The notes beneath the pieces were generated by a model. It was not told the DNA's origin, did not search any database, and saw only the letters and a program-made list of their open reading frames with translations. This document shows positions 22,870 through 35,056 of a DNA stretch of 64,000 nucleotides, in pieces. The DNA lies in the NCBI GenBank assembly GCA_963556255.1, contig OY744615.1:10472115-10536114 (forward strand), given 5' to 3'. The translations under genes were made by a program, and so were the position numbers. This stretch comes from Allolobophora icterica. Taxonomy: Eukaryota > Annelida > Clitellata > Crassiclitellata > Lumbricidae. Every line of letters begins with the position of its first letter. The stretch's first letter is position 1.

Positions 22870-23200
22870 AACAACTGAAAATGCTAAAATACAACATCAT
22901 GCAATGCAATACACGATAATACAATGAAATACAACGCGATCCGCAACAATGCAATATAAGACACCACAATAAAGTATACCAACGCATAATATATGGAAAA
23001 ATTAACCGTGCACAAACAATATTATACAATAATCATCCACAAGATAAATTATGCAAAGATAACACGCTACGAGTTGGGCGTCTTACTTGAATAGAGCAGC
23101 ATACAATACAATACAAATACAATACAACAAAATGCAAAATAATGCAATACATTCAAATAAAAAACAATATTGTACTGCACAGTGCAATAGAATATGCACT
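22870..23200. repeat. ATACA/ATGCA-rich low-complexity tract
   Basis: Imperfect repetition of ATACAATACAATGCAA-type words. A reverse-complement type tract (ATTGTATTGTATTG) recurs at 51030-51325. No exon for the neuropeptide signal peptide is evident within it. Confidence 0.65.
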
Positions 23201-23297
23201 GTCCGGCCGCGGACGACTAAGAAACGTGAATCAACACCAATTTTTTTAGATGTGTTAGAAAACCATATAGTACCATATTTATTTATCTTTATTTATT

Positions 23298-24091
<794 letters not shown>

Positions 24092-24119
24092 ACTTCTAAA
24101 GCTGGACACAGCTGTAAAC

Positions 24120-24620
24120 CCTCTTAAAGCCATTCATGAAGCCATACAAACGGTGAGAGTTGTTCCAAATAATTTATGTCGAAGTCAACGACCTTTGTTG
24201 CCGTAAGATGTTGTTAAACTCTGGATCTCATCCAATCGTTTCCACGACCCATAAACTAGCAAGGTCATAATAAAGCCGACGTTGACGGCTCTGGCAGCCA
24301 AAGGACACTGAGTACGTAAATACTAAAATTGGGCTCTCTATAGACACTTTTTAATGATATTTCCTGACGCCGTACCTATAGTTTTCGTTTAATCGCTATC
24401 TACAGTAAACCCTACATTTATAATTCGATCTGCATTGTGCCATACGAACGCGGGAACTGTTCAAAATAATTTATGTCGACGTCAACGACCTTTGTTGCCA
24501 TTAGATGTCGTTAAAATCTGGAACCATTCACATGATCCGATAGGTAAGGTACGGTCGACGTCAACCGTTTTGACAGCCACCAAGATGTCGTTAAAGTACG
24601 GAAACTATTATAAGTTTATT
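24120..24620 (-). repeat. R1 repeat copies
   Basis: Three reverse R1 cores, at about 24176-24220, 24470-24516 and 24553-24598, each reading GACGTCAACGACCTTTG-like then AAGATGTYGTTAAA. The spacing of about 295 bp between the first two is close to the R1 monomer length seen at 47.5-50.1 kb. Confidence 0.75.
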
Positions 24621-25409
24621 CAGATGCAATACTTGGATGCACGTAACATGCGAGGATGCGCACGTGACTTGGAGAAAGGTGACCACGTGTTCATTGGCTT
24701 GTCAATTTTAATCAATTAGTCTAGTTGGTCAGAGGCGGATTTTGCTCGATAATTTGCGCTCTATCCGAATTACTATGTTACCTTGTACGTGTTCGAGGAA
24801 TAATTTCTGTCTTTCGCAGTTGTTTCTTCGGTTTGCAGACGTTTGCTATTGAAGTCTCGCAAGCTATTATGGACTCGTCCATCCTAAGGGAGTTCAGGTT
24901 AATTACTGTTACGTTCCAATTGGAAAGGTCATGTGAGTCTGTAGATTGGTGCCGATCATTCTAATGGGATAATGCTCTATGAGCAATTGCCGACTGCGAT
25001 AATGTCGATCTCCAGTAGCAGAGGGATGCCCAGGCGCAGCGTATTCGACTATCTACGAGAGACTGCTTGGTGGTGGGGTTCGTGTGTTGCGAGCCTCGCC
25101 ACCTCCTCCTGGCCGCTTAGTTATCTAGAATCTCCAAACATCGTGTTTACTATCAGATTGGATAGGAATCTATCGGCGGGGTTCTTCGTGTCTGCGGGAG
25201 CTCGCCTGTGGTGGCACATCTGGTTATCTAGGCACTGTTCGCCAATTGAGTAATTTTCTTTTCTTAATGACTCCAATTATCATTTAGGTTGGCGCGGGCA
25301 GGGCTTTTGTGGGGTATTCAAAAAGGCGCTATATGTATCTTTCGATTCATCTACGATACAATACATTAAATCAGAATATAATGGAATAGAAACGAAGAAA
25401 TCGATTGAA
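24621..25409. other. No gene recognised
   Basis: Two moderately long plus-strand open frames occur at about 24725-25253 but show no domain, signal peptide or splice logic. At about 25323 a GGCGCTATATGTA tail motif suggests a degenerate SINE end. Confidence 0.4.
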
Positions 25410-25760
25410 ATCATGCACCATAGATCAAATCATGTCACCGTATAGATCAGACCAAGGACGTAGCCAGACTTAAATTCAAGAGGAGGCAACTCCTGGAGAC
25501 ATCCGGGTGTAGTAGAGGTGCGGAGGTATAATCCACGGAAATTTTTAAAGTCTAAAGCAAGAGGAGGCAACTGCCTCCTCTTGTCTCAATGTGGCTACGC
25601 CTATGGATCCGATTGTGTCATCGTAGATCAAATCATGGCAACGTATACATCTAATAAAGTCACCATAGATCAAATTAAGTCACCATAGATCAAATCAGGT
25701 CGCCGTAGATCAAATCACGCCACCACAGATCAAATCTTGTCACGTCGCACCAGATTAGAT
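25410..25760. repeat. GTCACCATAGATCAAAT minisatellite
   Basis: About seven to nine imperfect copies of a roughly 20-bp unit (GTCACC(A/G)TAGATCAAAT) surround and follow a MITE insertion at 25453-25605. Confidence 0.8.
25453..25605. mobile_element. hAT-like MITE (153 bp), degenerate
   Basis: CAAGGACGTAGCCA at the left and GTGGCTACGCCTATG at the right are imperfect inverted ends of the GGCGTAGCCA type. The flanks GATCAGAC and GATCCGAT agree at six of eight positions, a plausible decayed duplication. It also holds an internal near-palindrome, GAGGAGGCAACT then GCCTCCTC. Confidence 0.5.
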
Positions 25761-26715
25761 CGTATAGGATCCATATCGGTCACGTGATCGTATATAGCAA
25801 TTAGCCAACAACCCTCCTCTCTTATAACCGTTCCGTGCCAGGCTAACATAACCGGAAGTCAGAGACGGCCGTCCCAGAGTTCATTTCGGCCGGAATAATC
25901 AGATCAGGAAATTCATACGACAGATGATATCTTGCTGTATCAAGTAGTTCGTGTCGTCCTCGCTAGATGTCGGAAGGCGTTTCATCCGATATGGAACGGA
26001 CCGCTAGATGGCGTGCAGTGCAACTAGGAATTCTGGGATCGGCGCGGAAGTTGAACCGAAAGAGAGGCACCGGAAGGGAAATTGATCCGCATGGCATCCG
26101 GTTGACCCAGTCAAAGATCAAACCAGGTCAAAGTATACCTTTACCTGGCGCTGTATAATTTTTGTATTGCGTTTACAGTTAGGCAACTAGTTCACTAGCG
26201 GATCCAAACGGATAACGTCTATCTATATCCTATTTAGGGAATAGGGAAGGACATGGTAAACGTAATTGTAATAGCAAATTTGCTCAGAGCCTCAAGAGAA
26301 ATACTCCAAAGTCGCTCCCTACATTGCAACAAGCATCTCTGATCACTTTGTCTGATGAGGCGCTATATAAATCTGGAATAACAATTATAACAGGGAACCA
26401 CGGCCCACAGAAGATCCAAGGTGCCCTTGATTATTTTGTCCTTGTCCTTTCTGTTCCTTCCCATCCTTCCTCTCAATCCACCTACCACCGGAGCAGATCT
26501 AGGCTCGACCTCCCTGTATTTAGACTATGTCCCTGGAACAGACCCAGAAAGCCCCTATAGCCTTTGCGGACTGGTTTTGACCCAGCACTTGTGAAATAGA
26601 TGGTCTCCCTTACGCAGGGTGTGGGGGCTAAACTTTTCAGATCATTTAAATTGCTTTATGGTACTATACAATAATTTCTATGGGTATTCGTCGAAAAACA
26701 ACGTGCAGCATCCTC
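25761..26715. other. No gene seen; SINE-type tail at 26350
   Basis: A GGCGCTATATAAAT tail motif lies at about 26348-26361, so a degenerate SINE probably ends there. Otherwise there is nothing I can name. Confidence 0.45.
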
Positions 26716-26737
26716 TAGTAGTAGTAGTAGTAGTAGC

Positions 26738-26824
<87 letters not shown>
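26716..26824. repeat. (AGT)n / (AGC)n microsatellite
   Basis: About 55 bp of AGT followed by about 54 bp of AGC. The junction is sharp. Poly-Ala, poly-Val, poly-Leu and poly-Thr frames are artefacts. Confidence 0.96.
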
Positions 26825-26825
<1 letters not shown>

Positions 26826-28360
26826 CTATAGTATTTATTTGCAAAATAAAAAATCCCATATATAGACAAGTGATCTCGTCCCATTTGCCATTCCTACTGT
26901 ATAAACTGTTGGAATTTTAACTGATGTACAATTTGTAACAAGTGGAGAGCAGAATCTAGTGTTATATTCAGTTACACGATGAGAAATCCCACTGACAGTC
27001 ATGTAAATTCTTCGAAAAGTATACTAATTTACCACTGAAAAATTATTGTTCCGCGAAGTATTTATAAAGATGTTCATAATCTTAAAAGAGGTGTCGAAAA
27101 TGCCTCACGAAAATTTTAACTGTATGGATTCCGTCTGCGTAAGCAGGCCTTATATATATATACCGTTGCCTGGCACTACCTGAGAGATATCCGTAATAAC
27201 AGTCTGTCCCATGTTTTCTTAACCAGTGTTAACGAGATCTTGTCACTGCAAGGCCCGTTGATGCGGACTTCTTTTTGCCATTAGAGGAGTTTCTGCAATT
27301 CAGCAGTTTAACTACAACGCCTTCGCAGTTAGGCAAAGTTATAGAAATGTGTACATATTTAAAACAGGTGTTGAAAATTGCCAGAAGATAATTTATCTAC
27401 GCGGGTTCTGAATGTCTGTTACATATCCGTAAACTATATTTAAAGAAAACGCATAATTAATTTCGAATCTGGTTGAAAGATTTGCTCAAAAGTGAAACCT
27501 TTCAAAAGATTCTTGAGGCCCGAAAGTAAAAGGGAACATTTCTTTCACAATTCTCTCCGAGTCACGTGTAGTTGCAAAGGTTGTGAACCTGAAAAGCTAT
27601 GCTGAAAGTACCCCAATGTTATATATGGGATGGTATTAAAACGAAAAGAAGGAGACTAAAGAGAGACTACACGCATAAAGAGATAGAAAAACAGAAACTT
27701 TGGAAGAAGTTAGTTGAAGTTTTGTGAAACAATAGGCCATACGTCATAATGAGAAAGTAAGGACATCTAAGGAGTCCCGCCGGACTAATTTCAACAACAG
27801 TTCTTCCAATTCCTGTATTCCAATACTGTCACCACGTGACCAGTGAAACCGGATATTTTCTCTAACGTAAATAAATAGATTTAAAATAGTACATGCAACA
27901 ACGCTGTCTAAAACAAAGGAGCATCAAAAACAATGATCGATCGAAAAGTTAAAACAATAGGGGCCTATGTTATTGAATTTCACAATTCCACATCACTCTT
28001 AAAAGTAGTATCTTATGTATCTAACCATGCAGAACCCGTAAACAAATTGTCTGCTGATATTTCCAACCATCTTTTAACTCTAAAAATCTCTTTCTTTATA
28101 AACTCGCAACTGGTAAGCTTCCTATTACCGGCTTAACTTAGACACCTTTAAATTTCTTCTTGTGTAGTCTATATTATTCTATCATTTCTAACTACACCGT
28201 TTATTCCGAAAATATCTTTCTTGGCAAACTCTTTATTAGTAATCTGCCTATTACAGGCTTAACTTAGACACCGTGAAATTGCCTCTTCTATATTCTGCAT
28301 ATTCCATTATTTCTAATTTTATTTAATGCTGATGTCGGTGTTCCAACGGTGAAAACTGTA
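26825..28360. other. No gene seen
   Basis: AT-rich sequence. Isolated AGGTGTCGAAAATGCC and TTAGACACC words (about 27090, 27365, 28140, 28265) mark decayed pieces of R1 monomers. No supportable exon. Confidence 0.45.
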
Positions 28361-28364
28361 AAAA

Positions 28365-29360
28365 TTCCTATTGACGTCAACGGCCTTTCATGCCATAAGA
28401 TGTCGTTAAACTGTTCCACCTAATCAATTGAAATAATTAGAACTATACTCAAATATTGTTCTAATCGGCGTCAACGGCCTTTGGTGCCATATGGTGTCGT
28501 TAAACTGCTGAAATACATCTATTCGAGAGCTAAAAGCCCGCTACTGTCGTTTTATGGTGGTGCCAGTCCGGTCTTGATAAAGTTTGGGCGTATTTAACCA
28601 TCTCCCACCACCTTCAGGACAGCTTTTTCTGCCGGCCCTATTATTTTTTCCGAAGTTTCAACTTTAGCTATTATCATTTTCATTATTTTATTTGTGGTCG
28701 TTTCGTTCGCAGTTTAAAATAATTTTATCGCTTTTTTTAATTTTCAACTTTTGCCTCCCTCTGGACTAGGCTAATACGCCACCCCTAGGCCATGGCCTTA
28801 TTTGTTCCTATGGTAAATACGCCATTGGGTAAAGAAGCAGGGCGGCGCTAATCGTTTTGTTATGAGGTATACTATACCAGCATTAATTATTCATTAGGGA
28901 ACGTACAATATAAAAGCAGTGTTGACGTCATATGATGTAGCTAAACTGTCAATATCACTAATACATAGTAATTCGTCAAAGGCCTCAATGGGAAAACTCA
29001 CAAGTTTTCGCTAAATACCCGATCCTAACAATGATAAAAAGCTATTCTTCAACACCTTTAAATCGTTTTCTTCAGGTACTTAAATTTGTGATTTTCGCTT
29101 AATCGCTGATTATGTCCCGATAACCTGGATGCTGTGTCAAAAGGAGCAGTGAGAACTGCCGAAAAGTATTTCCCTATCGATGTAAACGGCATTGGATGCC
29201 ATGAGATATCGTTAAGTTGTTGGAAACTAATCGACGGTTTCAAATACGCCACAGCCGTTTTCAGGTTGTGCCAGTCCGAAGCCTGGATAAGGGAGGAGGG
29301 GATGGGCTAATCATCTTGATATGACACAGCGTCGTTTTACAGGAACCGTGTCTCACTGTT
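28365..29360 (-). repeat. Cluster of R1 and R2 repeat copies
   Basis: Reverse R1 cores at 28371-28412, 28467-28505 and 29178-29220 (GACGTCAACGGCCTTT then ATAAGATGTCGTTAAAC). R2 pieces at about 28535-28575, 28845-28875 and 29250-29350 (TGCCAGTCCGAAGCCTGG, then GACACAGCGTCGTT). Confidence 0.75.
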
Positions 29361-29386
29361 TTAACATCCCTGCCCAGTGACAAGAT

Positions 29387-29632
29387 ATGTCGCTAGACTC
29401 TAAAGATGCTATAGAAATCTTCAGAGGCAAGCTGACATTGTTTCCAATTCAATGGATTCTCTTACGAACTCATGTCTTTGAGCACGAAAAGTGTAGGAAC
29501 ACCAGTGACAGCCCATTAATGGAAATGTGCATCGGTATGGATAGTAAGCCAATATATAGGAATACGATGTTACCAAGCGATTACGAGCACACTGTGTATG
29601 AGTATTGGGAAACTGAATGCAGTAATGTATGA
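29387..29632 (+). CDS. Unrecognised 81-codon open frame
   Basis: Starts with ATG, ends with TGA, and has fairly mixed amino-acid composition without repeats (ends YEHTVYEYWETECSNV). A TATTAAAGC word that could act as a poly(A) signal follows about 15 bases later. There is no signal peptide, domain or splice evidence. It could be a terminal exon, a transposon remnant or chance. Confidence 0.2.
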   Translation: MSLDSKDAIEIFRGKLTLFPIQWILLRTHVFEHEKCRNTSDSPLMEMCIGMDSKPIYRNTMLPSDYEHTVYEYWETECSNV

Positions 29633-29699
29633 ATATGTATGTATATTATTAAAGCATGAATAATTATATTAGCATATTTCCAAACTCACCTGCTCTTCC

Positions 29700-30300
29700 T
29701 ACTTCCACCTAAGGCGCCTTAGGGCTACCAGTCTTCGATTTTCACTTCAGTTGCTCAAGCATTTGTCTGCTCTCGACTTGACTACTGCGGTTCTCTCCTC
29801 TTCGGTCTTCCCAGGTTCCGTCTTGCTCTTCCTCAGTCTGTACTCAATGCCGCTGCTAGACTGATTGCCCGTCTTCCTCGATTCTCAACCTTTATGGCTG
29901 AAAGACTTCATTGGCTTCCGCTTTCTGCTTGCATCCAATTCAAATCATCATTCTTGTCGTTAAGGCTCAACTTGGTCTTGCTCCGAAATATTTATCTGAT
30001 TCAATTCTTCGCCCTCACTCTGCTGCTTCTCATCGTTCTTTTCGTTCCTCTAGCCATCTGGACGTCTTCGTTCCCCGTGTCAGGACTTCACTGGCTCACT
30101 CTAGGTCGTTTGCCTCCATTGGCCCTACCCGTTGGAATTAGTTTCCTCTGTCTGTTTGTTCCTCTGTTCTCTCTGGTAACGTCTCTTCCTTCTTTGCCTT
30201 TCTTAAAACTTGTCTTTTCTTTCGGGGTCTCTGGCACTGGGAACGCTTCTGAATGGCTCTCCCGTTAGAAGCGCTTTATAAATGTCCGAATATAATAGAA
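29700..30300 (+). pseudogene. CR1/L2-type LINE, RT C-terminal fragment
   Basis: Read with frame changes, it contains AFVCSRLDYCGSLLFGLPR and LIARLPRF, then LHWLPL, LAPKYLSD and HLDVFVPRVRT, and ends near GPTRWN. This is the usual post-catalytic end of CR1/L2-group reverse transcriptases. It finishes at about 30264 in AGCGCTTTATAAATGTCCGAAT, the same tail seen on this genome's SINEs. 5'-truncated and frame-broken. Confidence 0.75.
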
Positions 30301-32130
30301 TACAATACGATTAGTATATAATATAGGGCCCATCAATTTAATATAAAGTATTAATATAGGATGAATATGAATATATTAGCAAATTATATCGTGAATATAA
30401 ATATATGAATTTGCCTATAGGAAAGACCCAAACAAAAATGAGTTATGAGAAAGCTTATGATTATAAAGTTATGAAAAAGTATATGAAAATGATCTTATGA
30501 AAAATCGTATGACTTCGCACGACTATGAATACATGTACATGAAAATGAACGCAATACATGAATATTCATCATGTATAAATTTTCTTTGCTTAGGCGAAAG
30601 ATTTCCCTGTTATTCCCTACACCAGATAAGCCTATATCCCAATATACAGCTCAAACCATCAAACATTAGGCCTAATCATGGTTCTAAACCAATTACCATA
30701 CAACATTTTATTAGGCCTACTCGCAATTGATTACAAAGGCACATTCGATCCAACAAAGTTCTGCTTTCTGAAATTGGGTTGCCGGTGATTTTACCCTATA
30801 ACTGGCTATGGTTAGGGTTGCTTACTTATAACTGTAAATCGTAATCGTAATCGAACATTTATAAAAGCGTCACTCAACAATTCAGAGGGGTTCCCGACCC
30901 AAGTCACTAACAAACAAAATGATCTTAAGGCGTTTCCAGAACAGAGGAAGAGAAACGCTGAGGAGCTGAAGCAGCAAATCTTGCGAAAAATGGTTCCAAC
31001 TAGAGGGGCCAAGTCGGCGAAAAGTTAGGCAAAACTTCTAGACTGAGCACTGAGCAATAGCCGCGCCAGCGGGGAACATCCAAGGGGCCTCTGGCTGCCG
31101 AGCGGAGAGTGGAGCGATCATGGGATGAAGATTCCGAGGGTGCAGAAGGCCTTAAGGTATGAATGATTTGAAAGCTCGTGACAAACATTGGGAACTGCCA
31201 AAAGTTCATCCAAATTCAGAGAAGCCCTTAAATAGTTAATTGAAATTCAGATAAACGATTAAAATAACATTTAAAAAATACTGGAATACTGGCGGTATTC
31301 AGAAAATACGACCACAACCCTCGTGGATACGCCTTTGTAATTCTGAATTTGCCGCTGTTAAACACCCGTATTTTTCAGAAACAAAAGCGTATAAATATTC
31401 CATACCGTCATGTCGATCTTGGTATAAATAACAACCGTCGCAGAACTGAATCAAAGCGAAGCTCTGTCTAGCAATAGTACCATAAAAGCCGTACAAAAAG
31501 TCGCGTACCAAACGGACCAATTCTTTAGTGGTCCGGAGTGGGTCTGGCGAGCAAGGTAAGACGCGGCACTTTTAAAGGAGCGCTATATCCATCCGCGCGC
31601 GCATCGGTCGGCGTAGGTGCACAACGAACGACTTCTCGGGATCGTCATCCAATAAAACGACGACGATTTGCTCGACAGATGTCGACACAGTCTCTCGCTT
31701 AACTGGCGCTTGTAGCTTGGAGGTGTTGATTATTTAGCGCATTTGATAATTCCAGTGAGGATTTCGGGTGGGAATTATTGTTGGACGCAAACAAGAGTTA
31801 TGAGTGTAGAGGTTGATCCGAGGAATCTTCGTAATCCGCGGTTTAATTCGATCTAGATTGGATCTGATCTAAGGATCAACACGGATTTGGTCGGATCTTA
31901 GCTGATCATTGGTGCTTGCGTAACTTAACTTCCTACATTTCGTCGTACCTTCCCTACAATGCAATACATTACAATGCTCTATCCTACTTCACATAACTTA
32001 AAGACTTAACCTCACTTTCTATTTCTTTGTAATGCCTCAAAAATTGTTGTTTTTCGGCGATTTGAAATTGGATAGTACTAAAAAATGCGCTATACAAAGT
32101 CCAAATACATACACACAAACATGCATACAC

Positions 32131-32131
<1 letters not shown>
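30301..32131. other. Mostly unclassified; degenerate repeat and one small frame
   Basis: About 30850-31210 resembles 35740-35990: a GCGTCACTCA / GAGGGGTTCCC head, then purine-rich text. It is probably an old SINE-like family. A 73-codon minus-strand frame at 31299-31520 (VRDFLYGFYGTIARQSFAL..) is not recognisable. GAGCGCTATATCC at about 31580 is another tail-like motif. Confidence 0.4.
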
Positions 32132-32161
<30 letters not shown>

Positions 32162-32287
32162 CATACATACATACATACATACATACATACATACATACAT
32201 ACATACATACATACATACATACATACATACATACATACATAGTCATACATACATACATACATACATACATACATACATACATACATA
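32132..32287. repeat. (CATA)n microsatellite
   Basis: About 155 bp of CATA with one TAGT interruption near 32240. Tyr/Val/Cys and His/Ile/Thr frames are artefacts. Confidence 0.96.
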
Positions 32288-32524
32288 CACATACACCGGA
32301 CCCTAAAGAATTCGGATATAACGCAGTCGCGATCATGGATCCAACAGTTTACTTCACACATGTGATACCTAGAACAAAATACAAAGTGCATAATATAGCC
32401 TCTCTGCGCCGGCTCCTTTCGACTTGCTGATAGTAGCATAGTAGCATAGTAGTATAGGCTGAGTGTGCATTGTACTGAGTTAGCTGCTACAACATGTCGT
32501 ATCTGTAAACGATTTTCGCTGGTA

Positions 32525-32765
32525 GACAAGTCTCCAAGAGACTTATTCTCTCCAGGAGACTTATTCTCTCCCGGAGACCTATTCCCTCCAAGAAACTTAT
32601 TCTCTCCAAAAGACTTATTCCCTCCAAGGCACCTATTCTTTCCAACAGACTTATTCCCCCCAAGAGACTTATTCTCTCCAGGAGACTTATTCTCTCCAAG
32701 AAACTTATTTTCTCCAAGAGACTTATTCTCTCCAAGGCACCTATTCTCTCGAAGAGATTTATCGT
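32525..32765 (+). repeat. 18-bp minisatellite, about 13 units
   Basis: Repeats of GACTTATTCTCTCCAAGA with variation at a few positions. Because the unit is 18 bp the plus-strand frame stays open and reads DLFSPR repeated (32465-32782). No promoter, splice or codon evidence supports a gene. Confidence 0.9.
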
Positions 32766-33081
32766 ATTCTCATAACCGGTAACGTAGCTGCGTCACCAAA
32801 ATAATTTATTCTATTCTATAGGACGATTGCCAGATTTAAACCGTTAGACAGTGTAATAGAAGAACGTTAACTGCAGCTATCATACATACCAACATACATA
32901 ACCATAACCATAACCACAAATTTTATTGATCCACGTTAGGCATTACAAAGCAAACATTGTAACATCGTTGCATAGTAATCGCAACAACATCATTACGACA
33001 AATCAGACAATTTATCAGTGAGCGCAAAAATATTAAAAATATTAAGACGTATATCAGTGGGCGCAAAAGGAGACCCTAAAG

Positions 33082-34305
33082 CAGTGGTTTTCAACCTTTT
33101 TGGAGTGACGGAACCCTACACAAAGCACTCATTTGCTCACGGAACCCAGGGCATTTCAGCCATCCAATTTTTCAAGAAATTCAAGTAATTGTAACTTGTA
33201 ATGTTGGAATAATGTTTAGATTTTAGAATATCAAACTTATAATAAAGTTTTTTTAATCTCTGGTGCAGGCTGTTTTAAATACATACTTTAGTGTAGCACT
33301 CTAGCACTCTAGAGTAGTGCACAGAAACAATGTCGGCAAACAAAATGTATTTTACTGTATTTTGCTGGCAACTAATTCTGACAGGTGGATAGAATATTTG
33401 AAATAGTATAGAAACGCTGGACTGTTAGTAATTAACTTCCAAAATTTGTTTAATTTGAATTATCCTTAAGAGAATAAGCCTACTAGTCACTACCGCTGTT
33501 TTTTTAACCTTGGTTTTTTACTTCTTCACTTTGACATTCAAGGCACGACGCAGGTGGTCACTCCGGGTACTCCATGTAACAGGAGTGGTGGTAGAGGACA
33601 AGTGTCTCTGATCACTACCCTCTCCAGACCTACCTCCCGCGCTGACTGGTAGTGGGACACTCGTCCACGGAGTATCTGATACAGCTTCCCTCGCTAGTTC
33701 CAAGTAGATATAGTGAGCCCGCTTCTTCCTCCCCTGGGGGCGGGGATTCCAAATTTCGCCCTGAATGCAACCGAACGGCAACAACGGACCAACAACTATT
33801 CACTTACAGGCGGCCGCATAGCAGTTTCCGGTCCATTCCAGGATACCTGCCTCTCTCCTCTTGGGTGACACTCTCTCACGGTCCCACCAACGGTAATGGT
33901 AGGCCTATGTGCCAGCCCTCAGCCCCGGAGGTCTGGCACGGAGATTCAGGGCTGTTGTCGGCACATTCTTCCTCTATCCCAAACGGAATCAGATCGGGGG
34001 TTATTAAACCAATTTGAAGCCAAGAGGTTTACCTATATCAGAGCGTCTGGGTAGCCTACCCCCGCCGTTTACCTACGTAAAACAACAATGCAAATATAAA
34101 ATGCAACAATACATTCCCGTAATAATGTTAATTATTTTAATAGAATTGTGCCTAGCATGAACGCCTGAAAGCTGTGAAGAATTCTGTTATTTGTTCATCC
34201 TTTTTTGAAATCAGTTGTTTTTTAATTTAAGACTGCTGCCGCGGAACCCCTAGCCGACGCTCGCGGAACCCCTGGGTTCCGCGGAACCCCGGTTGAAAAC
34301 CACTG
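33082..34305. mobile_element. hAT element, 1224 bp, non-autonomous
   Basis: Perfect 15-bp inverted ends, CAGTGGTTTTCAACC (33082-33096) and GGTTGAAAACCACTG (34291-34305). An exact 8-bp target duplication CCCTAAAG lies at 33074-33081 and 34306-34313. The ends match the CAGTGGTTCTCAACC type widespread in animal hAT elements. GGAACCC-rich subterminal sequence lies at both ends. No transposase motif is visible. A GC-richer block at about 33530-34080 is unlike the AT-rich remainder. Confidence 0.92.
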
Positions 34306-34487
34306 CCCTAAAGGGACCGGAGTCCCGCTAATTGGGGCCACCTACGTACATGACAAGATTAAAGTAACCGTAACAAATGTAGTATTTACATATCATCAAT
34401 GATGTCTCAAGAAATGTTAAGAAAACAGTTTTTTTACCTTAACTAAGAACTTAACTAAACAAATATTAAGACGTTAAACCCTACCTA

Positions 34488-34692
34488 TTTCTTGTTCGTT
34501 GGATCGAGTAGCCAAGAGTGCAAGTGCTGCTTGAATAATTGTAAGTTTGGAATGAGACAAAGATGATGAGGTAGTCCATTCCCCACGAGTGGACCCATAC
34601 ATTTGATCGAGAATTTTCGAGAATTAGTGCGAGCAAATTCATTTCTAAGTGAGGTTAAATTTCTTGTATTGTGGGAGTGAAAGTATTGTGGG
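34488..34692 (-). pseudogene. LINE RT C-terminal fragment (second clade)
   Basis: The minus strand reads FHSHNTRNLTSL, ARTNSRKFSIKCMGPLVGNGLP and LFKQHLHSWLL. This is the HSYNTR...GP.LWN.LP...FK..L pattern at the very end of many Jockey/CR1-superfamily reverse transcriptases. It differs from the CR1/L2 copies elsewhere in the window. It is cut off by a CATA microsatellite. Confidence 0.65.
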
Positions 34693-35056
34693 AGTACAAA
34701 CATATATGCATACATACATATGTACATATATACATTAAAATACATGGATAAATACATACATACATACATACACACAAGCATGTATACATACATACATACA
34801 TGCATACATACATACATACATACATGTATACATACATACATGCATGCTTACATACATAAATACATACATACATACATACATATATATACATTAAAATACA
34901 TGCATAAATACATACATACATACATACACATATACATGCATAAACACACACACATCTAGACATACATACATACATACATACATACATACATACATACATA
35001 CATACATACATACATACATACATACATACATGCACACGTACATACACACATACATA
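34693..35056. repeat. CATA-rich imperfect microsatellite
   Basis: CATACATA with many ATGT/TAAA interruptions, then a clean CATA array at about 34955-35030. A tract at 34730-34790 is partly repeated at 34890-34945 (TACATTAAAATACATG). Confidence 0.9.

Noticed and set aside
29894..30268. 124-codon hydrophobic frame that looks like a membrane protein
   Set aside because: Out-of-frame reading of a CR1/L2 LINE fragment.
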